A DNA stretch of 7,341 nucleotides from DATKSS01 sp049582065 (lineage in GTDB: Bacteria > Chloroflexota > Dormibacteria > Dormibacterales > Dormibacteraceae). The notes below the pieces were generated by a model, which worked only from the letters and a program-made list of their open reading frames with translations, made no database searches and was not told where the DNA came from. Position 1 is the first letter of the stretch; each line of letters opens with the position of its first letter. The stretch is from assembly GCA_049582065.1 (NCBI GenBank), contig JBAUTF010000379.1:1-7341 (forward strand), in the 5' to 3' direction. This document shows positions 1 to 7,341 of the stretch, piece by piece. The position numbers and the translations under genes are program-made.

Positions 1-1
1 C

Positions 2-331
2 GGCGAGATGCTGGGCGTCGCGGGGCTCAACCGCGAAGCACCGGGCACCGCCGAGCTGCACTACTGGATCCGGTCTGACCGTGCCGGGCGCGGATTGGCG
101 ACCGAGGCGTGCCGCCGGCTCATCGACTGGGCGCGCGCGTCCCTGGGGCTGCGGACGCTGACCTTGTGGGCAGGGCGGGAAAACCACGCGAGCCGGCGGG
201 TCGCGGAGAAGCTGGGCTTTGCGCATCTCGGGCCACTTGGTTGGCGACCTGACGGCGGCCTTGGGGACTTCGCCGCCGAGAGCTATGAGCTGCGGCTCGA
301 TCGTCAGGCCGGCGGCGAGTCCAGGGGCTGA
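2..331 (+). CDS. GNAT-family N-acetyltransferase, RimJ/RimL type (5' end outside window)
   Basis: This is the C-terminal part of a GCN5-related acetyltransferase, a family that moves the acetyl group of acetyl-CoA to an amine of a protein, antibiotic or metabolite. The frame is open to the left edge (Gly-Glu precede the first Met at base 8), so that Met is internal and the true start is upstream. Counting from that Met, the visible parts are the beta-strand LGVAGLN (2-8), AELHYWI (15-21), the acetyl-CoA pyrophosphate-binding segment GRGLATEA (27-34) with its following helix, and the typical RimJ/RimL ending ENHASRRVAEKLGF, where Asn and Ser follow the beta-bulge. The substrate cannot be read from the sequence. 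The gene ends with TGA inside the 3' end of the convergent CYTH gene. Family assignment is firm; function beyond acyl transfer is unknown. Confidence 0.9.
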   Translation, partial: GEMLGVAGLNREAPGTAELHYWIRSDRAGRGLATEACRRLIDWARASLGLRTLTLWAGRENHASRRVAEKLGFAHLGPLGWRPDGGLGDFAAESYELRLDRQAGGESRG

Positions 332-924
332 GCGGCCAGCGGGGTCACCGGGACTCCGGACAGCTTCTTGCTCTTCAGGTAGGTCCGCGCCAGCACTGAG
401 TAGCTCTCGCGAAGGGCCAGGTCGGGGTCGAGCCCCAGGCTCCGCGCCAGCTCGGGCAGGATGGCCACCGGGCCTTCGAGCTCGACAAACCAACCGAACT
501 CCAGGACGTCGAGCGTGGCGGCCACGCCGTCGAGCATCCACATCGTGCGGCGCTTGGGATAAGACCATGCGACCTGGAAGCCGAGCTGGGTTAGCAGGTC
601 GAGCGTCGCGTGCGCGTCCGAAACCGCAATCTCGGTCTCCTCTCGGATCTTGACACGGCCCTCGAACCGCGCGGGACCCTTGGCGGTCAGATAGCCGCGT
701 GGGCCGCCGTCGAGGACCCGGAGGCGCAGCGTCGTCTGTCGCGTGGATTTGCCGGGGCCGTTGAGGCGGTAGTTCTCCTCGCGGTAGCTGCCTTCCAGAT
801 GAGCGCCTCGCTGACGCAGCATCGCGCGGAGCTTGGCGTGTTCGCGCGGCCCGGAGACGCGGAACTTCAGCTCGGACTCGATGCTCCGATCACGGAGCGG
901 GCGACGCTTTCGCGGCCGGGCCAC
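304..924 (-). CDS. CYTH-domain protein (class IV adenylate cyclase / triphosphatase superfamily)
   Basis: A 206-residue protein of the CYTH (CyaB-thiamine triphosphatase) fold, an eight-stranded tunnel that binds triphosphate compounds with divalent metal. The N-terminal signature ExExK is present (E16, E18, K20). Tunnel-lining charged residues follow in the expected order: RLR (67-69), K82 in LTAKGP, RxxxREETE (90-98), KRR (124-126), LDVLEFGWFVELEG (138-151) and SY (174-175). Family members make cAMP (CyaB) or hydrolyse thiamine triphosphate, tripolyphosphate or other triphosphates; the sequence does not decide between these. The usual CyaB segment Asp-x-Tyr-Phe reads ENYRL (50-54) here. The N-terminus is basic (RPRKRRPLRDR) and the last 20 residues are Pro/Ala-rich. 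The start is GTG with no clear Shine-Dalgarno, 17 bp after the upstream CoA-binding gene, so it is probably translated from a shared mRNA. Its 3' end overlaps the opposing acetyltransferase gene. Confidence 0.92.
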   Translation of the reverse strand: MARPRKRRPLRDRSIESELKFRVSGPREHAKLRAMLRQRGAHLEGSYREENYRLNGPGKSTRQTTLRLRVLDGGPRGYLTAKGPARFEGRVKIREETEIAVSDAHATLDLLTQLGFQVAWSYPKRRTMWMLDGVAATLDVLEFGWFVELEGPVAILPELARSLGLDPDLALRESYSVLARTYLKSKKLSGVPVTPLAAQPLDSPPA

Positions 925-942
925 AGTGGATCGAGGGTAGCG

Positions 943-1359
943 CTAAGCGGCGTTCGGTTTCTTGATCCGATACAGGGAGCTGACCACCGCGGTGCATTCG
1001 TCCTCGACGTAGTCGAGACCGCCCGCTTCGGCGATGCGCCTGGCCTCCTCGGATCGAATGTCGAGCTGGAGCCACAGAGCCCTGGCGCCCACGGCGACGG
1101 CCTGCCGCGCGATTTCGGGCACGTCCACCGCGGGCCTGAAGACATCGACCAGGTCTATCTTCTCGGGGACGTCCAGCAGCGAGCGGTAAACGCGCTCGCC
1201 GAACAGTTCCTCGGCGAAGGGGTTGATCGGGATGACGCGAAAGCCGCGGCGCTGCAGCCCGAACGGGACCGAACCACCGGCCTTGTCCGGGTCACGCGAT
1301 GCGCCGACCACGGCGATCGTCCTCGCCCTTTCGAGCACTTCGTGCGAGCTTCGTCCCAC
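943..1359 (-). CDS. CoA-binding domain protein, YccU/CoA_binding_2 family
   Basis: A 138-residue single-domain Rossmann protein related to the CoA-binding domain of succinyl-CoA synthetase alpha and to YccU. The sequence shows the nucleotide-binding glycine stretch AVVGASRDPDKAGG (16-29), the second strand GFRVIPINP (39-47) followed by LFGERVYRSLLDVP (52-65), IDLVDVFRP (68-76), GARALWLQLDI (91-101) and a C-terminal GLDYVEDECTAV (114-125) that keeps the family cysteine (C122). It is cytoplasmic, with no known catalytic activity; family members bind CoA and are usually annotated without a pathway. It lies 47 bp after lon and 17 bp before the CYTH gene, all on one strand. The start is uncertain. 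GTG at 1359 gives the full family length, but the nearest SD-like sequence (AGAGGAAT) is 30 nt upstream. GTG at codon 8 (1338) would still keep the whole domain. Confidence 0.92.
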   Translation of the reverse strand: MGRSSHEVLERARTIAVVGASRDPDKAGGSVPFGLQRRGFRVIPINPFAEELFGERVYRSLLDVPEKIDLVDVFRPAVDVPEIARQAVAVGARALWLQLDIRSEEARRIAEAGGLDYVEDECTAVVSSLYRIKKPNAA

Positions 1360-1406
1360 CCCAACGCCAAGCGTGGCGCGCGGCCGGTTATTCCTCTGCG
1401 AGCGGG

Positions 1407-3752
<2,346 letters not shown>

Positions 3753-3815
3753 CTGTATGGAGAACGTTTACCCAGGAAAAGCAATTCCCAATCGCCTTCC
3801 CGTCAGGGGGACGGT
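3753..3815 (-). promoter_or_regulatory. Probable lon upstream region
   Basis: This intergenic stretch lies between the importer hairpin and the lon ATG and is clearly richer in A and T than the flanking genes, especially 3753-3797. That is what a promoter region in a high-GC genome would look like. I could not find a convincing -35/-10 pair: TTGGGA and TAAACG on the minus strand are only 15 nt apart and match poorly. No CIRCE or HAIR heat-shock operator is visible. The call rests on position and composition only. Confidence 0.3.
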
Positions 3816-3838
3816 GGCGCTGCCTGAAGGGCACCGCC
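3816..3838 (-). terminator. Imperfect hairpin after the permease gene, possible terminator
   Basis: On the minus strand GGCGGTGCC, loop CTTCA, GGCAGCGCC forms a 9-bp stem with one internal G-G mismatch. It begins 5 nt after the permease stop codon. It is not followed by a T-run, so it is not a classical intrinsic terminator; it could end transcription weakly or protect the mRNA 3' end. In this base composition a stem of this quality can arise by chance. Confidence 0.35.
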
Positions 3839-3843
3839 GGAGA

Positions 3844-5175
3844 TCAGACCCGGGCGCTGGTCCCCGAACCGGACCCGCGGCGGGAGAGCGCGTCGATCGT
3901 CACCGCGGCCAGGAGCACCAGGCCGGTGACGATGAAGATCCTCTGGACGTCGAGGCCCTGGAGGTACATGCCGTTGTAGATGCCACCGATCACGAGGCCG
4001 CCCAGCACCCCGTGGATCGCCTTGCCCCGGCCCCCGAACAGGCTGGTGCCGCCGATGACGGCGGCGGCGACCGCGAAGAGGACGTACTGGCCGCCCTGCA
4101 CGTTGTTCGACATGCCGCCGATGTACGACGCGTACAGCAGCATGCCGATGCCCGCCGTAAAGGAGCAGAGAGCGAAGGCGACGGTGCGAACGAGCGCCAG
4201 GTTGATGCCGGCCCGGCGAGCGGCCTCCGGGTTGCCGCCGATCGCGTACACGTACCGTCCGTACTTCGTGCGCTCGAGGAGGATGGTCCAGGCGGCGAGC
4301 ACGGCCAGGACGATGGGCACGACCTCGGGCACTCCCTCCAGGGTGCCGAGGTTGGCGCGGTTGACGTTGGAGATGGCGACCACCGTGATGCCGGCGGCCG
4401 CGACCGCCGCGATCTTGATCAGGGTCAGGCTCACCGGCGGGGCGACCAGGCCGCTGCGGCGCCGCCGGCTGTCACTGAACCAGAAGACGGCTCCCAGGCC
4501 GATCACGATCACCGCCATGCCGATCCAGCTGACGGTCGGGTCGATGCTGCCGGACATCAGGTTGTACAGGACCTTGACGTTGTCGCTCTGGGCGCCGAGG
4601 TTCGGATAGCCCGAGAAAGGACCGAGCAGCAGCAGGATCAGCATCACTCCGTTGAAGATCAAGAAGCCGGCCAGGGTGACGATGAAGGAAGGTATCCCGA
4701 GGCGGGTGATGATGGTGCCCTGGACGGCTCCGACCGCTGCGCAGAAGGCGAGCGCCGCGAGGATCGCGGCCCACCAGGGCCAGTTGGTGGTCACAGGCTG
4801 GACCAGCTGCACTGCTATGACGGCGCCGCACGCCCCGACGTAGCCGATCGACAGGTCGATCTCGCCGAGGAGCAGCGCGAACGTCTCCGCCATGGCCAGC
4901 ACCATGAACACGGCGCTTTGCTCAAAGAGGTAAACCAGGTTGCCCGCCGACAGGAACACGTGGCCTGGGCTGATCGCCTGGAACACGACGATGATGGCGA
5001 CCATTCCGAGGACGACCGGGAGGACGCCGCTCTGGCCGGCCCTGGCACGGGCCACCCACGCTCGCGCGTATTCGCCCAGCGACTGGGCGACCAGCTCCGG
5101 CGGCATCTCGGCCTGCGCCGCCCCGACCGCCGCGGTCGGATCGGGAGGAAGCTCGGGCGCCTCAGCTCTCGCCAC
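3844..5175 (-). CDS. xylH: Sugar ABC transporter permease, XylH-like (BPD_transp_2)
   Basis: A 443-residue polytopic inner-membrane protein of the CUT2 (ribose/xylose) permease family, which forms the translocation channel as a dimer. About 50 cytoplasmic, Ala/Pro/Glu-rich residues precede roughly 12 hydrophobic segments (near 51-68, 80-103, 110-126, 133-153, 163-184, 215-234, 250-269, 284-300, 328-350, 363-380, 386-403 and 411-429). The ATPase-coupling loop reads GGNPEAARRAGIN (313-325). Other family marks are LLLGEIDLSIG (101-111) and GGTSLFGGRGKAIHGVLGG (375-393). It is longer than RbsC (about 320 aa) and closer in length to XylH, with extra helices around 215-270; an RRRR stretch at 237-240 should face the cytoplasm. 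The start is GTG at 5175, supported by a GGAGGG site 5 nt upstream. It overlaps the ATPase gene by 14 bp, so the two are probably translated together. The sugar is inferred from the XylF-like partner, not proved. Confidence 0.92.
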   Translation of the reverse strand: MARAEAPELPPDPTAAVGAAQAEMPPELVAQSLGEYARAWVARARAGQSGVLPVVLGMVAIIVVFQAISPGHVFLSAGNLVYLFEQSAVFMVLAMAETFALLLGEIDLSIGYVGACGAVIAVQLVQPVTTNWPWWAAILAALAFCAAVGAVQGTIITRLGIPSFIVTLAGFLIFNGVMLILLLLGPFSGYPNLGAQSDNVKVLYNLMSGSIDPTVSWIGMAVIVIGLGAVFWFSDSRRRRSGLVAPPVSLTLIKIAAVAAAGITVVAISNVNRANLGTLEGVPEVVPIVLAVLAAWTILLERTKYGRYVYAIGGNPEAARRAGINLALVRTVAFALCSFTAGIGMLLYASYIGGMSNNVQGGQYVLFAVAAAVIGGTSLFGGRGKAIHGVLGGLVIGGIYNGMYLQGLDVQRIFIVTGLVLLAAVTIDALSRRGSGSGTSARV

Positions 5176-5962
5176 GCTTGCCCTCCGCGGACTTCCGGCT
5201 CAGCTTTCCGGTCGTCATGTACTCGACCACGTCCTGGCGGTCGAAGTCGGACGTGTTGCCCTGCACCACCATCCGACCCAGGTAGAGCACGGCGAGCCGG
5301 TCCGCGACCTCGAAGACGTCGTTCAGGTTGTGCGAGATGACCATGACCGCGAGCCCGTGGTCACGCAGCGTGCGCACGAGGTCCAGGACCATCTTGGTCT
5401 GGTTGACGCCCAGGGCGGCGGTCGGCTCGTCGAGCATGACGAGCTTGGAGTTCCACATCACCGCTTTCGCCACAGCCACTGACTGGCGCTGCCCACCGGA
5501 AAGCGAGGCCACCGGCTGGCGGATCGACCTCACGGTCGTGACCCGCAGGCCGGCCAGGGTCTTGGCGGCCAAGCGCTCCATCTCGTCCTCGTCCAGCAGG
5601 TTGCGCCGCAACCGCTCACGCCCGAGGAACATGTTCTGGACGATGTCCAGGTTGTCGCACAGCGCGAGGTCCTGGTAGACGGTCTCGATGCCCAGCCGGG
5701 CTGCGTCGCGGGCATGCCGGATGTGGACCGGGTGACCCTCCCAGAAGACCTGGCCGTGGTCCGCCTGGTAGACGCCGGCGATGCACTTGGTGAGGACGGA
5801 CTTGCCGGCGCCGTTGTCGCCGCAGAGCGCCGTCACATGGCCGGCCGGCAGGTCGAGATCGACCTCGTAGAGCGCTTGCACCGGGCCGAAGTGCTTGTCC
5901 AGGCCGCGCACCTTGAGCAGGGGTTCTGTGGCGGCGGGCGAGTCGGCAATCGGGTGCGCCAC
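5162..5962 (-). CDS. Sugar ABC transporter ATP-binding protein, single nucleotide-binding domain
   Basis: A 266-residue cytoplasmic ATPase that would power the adjacent permease. Motifs are complete and in order: Walker A GDNGAGKS (48-55), Q-loop Q97 in TVYQDLALCDNL, signature LSGGQRQ (154-160), Walker B VMLDEP (175-180) with E179 as catalytic glutamate, D-loop AALG, and switch H211 in VISHNL. The D-loop and the DNLDIVQNMFLGRE segment are typical of the CUT2 sugar-importer branch (FrcA/XylG/RbsA). It carries only one ATPase domain, whereas E. coli XylG and RbsA are fused duplicates of about 500 residues, so it should work as a homodimer; a separate gene symbol was withheld for that reason. 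The start is GTG at 5962, directly preceded by an in-frame TGA; ATG TAC TGA GTG forms a two-codon frame abutting the start. No clear Shine-Dalgarno is visible. It follows the binding-protein gene across a 69-bp gap containing a strong hairpin. Confidence 0.95.
   Translation of the reverse strand: MAHPIADSPAATEPLLKVRGLDKHFGPVQALYEVDLDLPAGHVTALCGDNGAGKSVLTKCIAGVYQADHGQVFWEGHPVHIRHARDAARLGIETVYQDLALCDNLDIVQNMFLGRERLRRNLLDEDEMERLAAKTLAGLRVTTVRSIRQPVASLSGGQRQSVAVAKAVMWNSKLVMLDEPTAALGVNQTKMVLDLVRTLRDHGLAVMVISHNLNDVFEVADRLAVLYLGRMVVQGNTSDFDRQDVVEYMTTGKLSRKSAEGKRGES
5181..5186 (-). promoter_or_regulatory. Ribosome binding site of the permease gene
   Basis: GGAGGG on the minus strand, 5 nt before the GTG at 5175. 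It lies inside the last codons of the ATPase gene. It fixes the permease start and indicates translational coupling across the 14-bp overlap. Confidence 0.75.
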
Positions 5963-5989
5963 TCAGTACATTCTGCGCTTAGAGAAGTA

Positions 5990-6020
5990 GATGCCGCCGC
6001 GCACTTCGCACGGCGGCATC
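5990..6020 (-). other. Intercistronic hairpin between binding-protein and ATPase genes
   Basis: A perfect 10-bp inverted repeat: GATGCCGCCG at 5990-5999 pairs with CGGCGGCATC at 6011-6020. The 11-nt interior can add two more G-C pairs after one mismatch, closing a 5-nt loop. On the minus strand it starts 11 nt after the xylF-like stop codon and ends 27 nt before the ATPase GTG. The following TACTTCTCT is pyrimidine-rich but has no clean T-run. In ABC importer operons such elements commonly block 3' exonucleases or terminate part of transcription, so that binding protein is made in excess. That role here is inferred from position and structure. Confidence 0.65.
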
Positions 6021-6031
6021 GGAATGACTTT

Positions 6032-7258
6032 CTAGGAGATGCCGGCGGCGGTGCAGACGGCTGCGGTCACTGCCTGGCAGAGCGTTGCCTTGTCGACGAA
6101 GTTGTCCTGGATCACGGTCGTGGCCATGTTGGCCGAGGTGACCCAGATCGGGGTCAGCAGCGACGCGGGCTGCTGCGTCCCGGTGACGCCTGACGGCGGC
6201 GTCGTGGTCGAGTTGACGAGCGCGGTCGGCGGGGTCAGCCCTGCGCGCAGGATCGTCGCGAGCGCGACGGCGTCCTGGGCCTCGAGGTAGACGGCCTTGT
6301 AGACCGAGCCGCACTGATAGCCGGTGAGGATGTTCTCCATGCCCTGGAGAGTGGCGTCCTGCCCGGTGGTCGGGATCGTCTTGGGCTTGACGCCCTTGGC
6401 CTTCAGCACGTTGATGACCGCGTTGCCCAACCCGTCGTTCGCCTCGATGGTGGCGTTGATCTCGGGGTGCGCGGTGTACTGCTGCTGGAAGATGGTCTGG
6501 CCGGTGGTGTTGTTCCAGTCGGTCGCGACCTGGTCACCTACGAGGGTGAAGCTGCCATTGGTCTTGCCCGCGGTCTGGGGGGTCGTCGTGTCGCCCCAGA
6601 CGATCTGGTTGTAACCCTGGGCGAACGAAACGGCGTTCGGGTCGGAGTTCTCGCCGCCGTTCAGCGTGAAGACCTTCGGGTTGGAGACGTTCCAAGCCGT
6701 CACGCAGTCCTTGAAGCCCTGGCCGATGAGCTTTCCGACCTGCACGTTGTCGAAGCTCACGTAGTAGGTGTTGGTCCCGGTGAAGGTGGCGCGGTCGTAG
6801 CTGATGAGCTTGACGCCCTTCGACGCCGCGAGCGCCTGGATCTGTGAGCCGACGGTGCTGTTGAGCGGGTCCATCACGAGTACGGTCGCGCCCTGCGTGA
6901 TGTCAGCCTGGGCCTGCGCCAGCTCGGTCGCTTCGTTGCCCTGGGCGTTGTCGATCTTGAACTGGGAAGAGGTGTAACCGGCCATCGTGAAGGCCTTGGT
7001 CAGGTACGGCTGGTCGAAGTTGACGTAACGGGTGGACGACGTCGTGTCCGGAAGGAGCACGCCGACCAGGCCTTTCCCGGCCGAGGTCAAGCTGGTCAGT
7101 GTGGCCATCGGCGTGAAGTTGACGTCGAACGACGTAACGCTGAGGCCGGACGGTACCGAGACGCCCGGCGAGTTTGACGACGTGCCTCCGCCGCCACCAC
7201 AAGCCATGAGGGCGAGCCCCACGACCATGAAGGCGGGTACGACCTTGACTAATCTCAT
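6032..7258 (-). CDS. xylF: XylF-like sugar-binding lipoprotein of an ABC importer
   Basis: A 408-residue extracytoplasmic solute-binding protein of the periplasmic-binding-protein type 1 fold. It has a lipoprotein signal peptide: basic MRLVK, a hydrophobic core, then lipobox LMAC with C20 as the lipidated residue. A Gly5 run and a Ser/Thr-rich linker follow. Matches to the D-xylose-binding protein XylF occur in order: KIDNAQGNE (101-109), LISYDR (151-156), YYVSFDN (165-171), VGDQVATDW (240-248), EANDGLGNAV (272-281), TGQDATLQGM (298-307) and near the end LLTPIWVTSANMATTVIQD (367-385). A Thr/Pro-rich insert (about 348-363) and four cysteines in the mature part (185, 316, 394, 402) are extras that could form disulfides. 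I chose ATG at 7258 because GAGAGG lies 8 nt upstream; GTG at 7264 would leave a 2-nt spacing. Xylose is the best-guess ligand, but no xylose catabolic gene is in the window. Confidence 0.94.
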   Translation of the reverse strand: MRLVKVVPAFMVVGLALMACGGGGGTSSNSPGVSVPSGLSVTSFDVNFTPMATLTSLTSAGKGLVGVLLPDTTSSTRYVNFDQPYLTKAFTMAGYTSSQFKIDNAQGNEATELAQAQADITQGATVLVMDPLNSTVGSQIQALAASKGVKLISYDRATFTGTNTYYVSFDNVQVGKLIGQGFKDCVTAWNVSNPKVFTLNGGENSDPNAVSFAQGYNQIVWGDTTTPQTAGKTNGSFTLVGDQVATDWNNTTGQTIFQQQYTAHPEINATIEANDGLGNAVINVLKAKGVKPKTIPTTGQDATLQGMENILTGYQCGSVYKAVYLEAQDAVALATILRAGLTPPTALVNSTTTPPSGVTGTQQPASLLTPIWVTSANMATTVIQDNFVDKATLCQAVTAAVCTAAGIS

Positions 7259-7266
7259 GCGCACTA

Positions 7267-7272
7267 CCTCTC
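7267..7272 (-). promoter_or_regulatory. Ribosome binding site of the xylF-like gene
   Basis: GAGAGG on the minus strand with an 8-nt spacer to ATG at 7258. This spacing favours that ATG over the in-frame GTG two codons earlier. The rest of 7273-7341 has no reading frame that I can support and no clear promoter hexamers; the operon promoter may lie here or beyond the window. Confidence 0.7.
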
Positions 7273-7341
7273 AGATTCGCTTTCCTGCAGCCTTCTTCCC
7301 GGTGTTTCGCGGCCCGGGGCGAGAGTGCGCCGGCAGCAGGT

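Noticed and set aside
317..356. GAGTCC ... GGACTC repeat near the convergent gene ends, a possible bidirectional terminator
   Set aside because: Six-base arms separated by 28 nt with no T-run; too weak to call.
7298..7318. CCCGG-N11-CCGGG inverted repeat upstream of the xylF-like gene, a possible operator
   Set aside because: The arms are only 5 bp of pure G/C in a GC-rich region and do not match a known sugar-regulator operator; chance occurrence is likely.

Overview
The window is a gene-dense, high-GC stretch of a bacterial chromosome with seven protein genes, one of them cut by the left edge. Six of the seven read leftward. No RNA genes, insertion sequences, CRISPR arrays or phage genes were seen. 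High GC, frequent GTG starts (four of the six complete genes) and a lipoprotein solute-binding protein suggest a monoderm high-GC soil-type lineage such as Actinomycetota or Chloroflexota/Dormibacterota. This placement is inference; no marker gene in the window fixes it.

Right half (about 3844-7258, minus strand): a complete carbohydrate ABC importer of the xylose/ribose (CUT2) class, in the order XylF-like lipoprotein binding protein, single-domain ATPase, XylH-like permease. A strong 10-bp inverted repeat lies just after the binding-protein gene. It is placed as expected for an element that keeps the binding-protein mRNA more abundant than the downstream membrane-component mRNA. The ATPase and permease genes overlap by 14 bp, and a GGAGGG ribosome binding site for the permease lies inside the ATPase gene, so they are very likely translationally coupled. 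The three products would form one uptake machine: the tethered lipoprotein captures sugar, two permease subunits form the channel, and two ATPase subunits power it.

Left half (about 304-3752, minus strand): a full-length Lon protease gene is followed by a small CoA-binding Rossmann protein (YccU type) and a CYTH-fold triphosphate-binding protein. Gaps are 47 and 17 bp, so the three are probably co-transcribed. A 91-bp gap containing a small imperfect hairpin and a relatively AT-rich stretch separates lon from the importer genes and is the likely boundary between the two transcription units.

Left edge: the C-terminal part of a GNAT (RimJ/RimL-type) acetyltransferase reads rightward and meets the CYTH gene tail to tail, with a 28-bp overlap of coding sequence.

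I found no previously undescribed system. The most useful leads are the intercistronic hairpin, the half-size ATPase paired with XylF/XylH-like partners, and the lon / CoA-binding / CYTH grouping.
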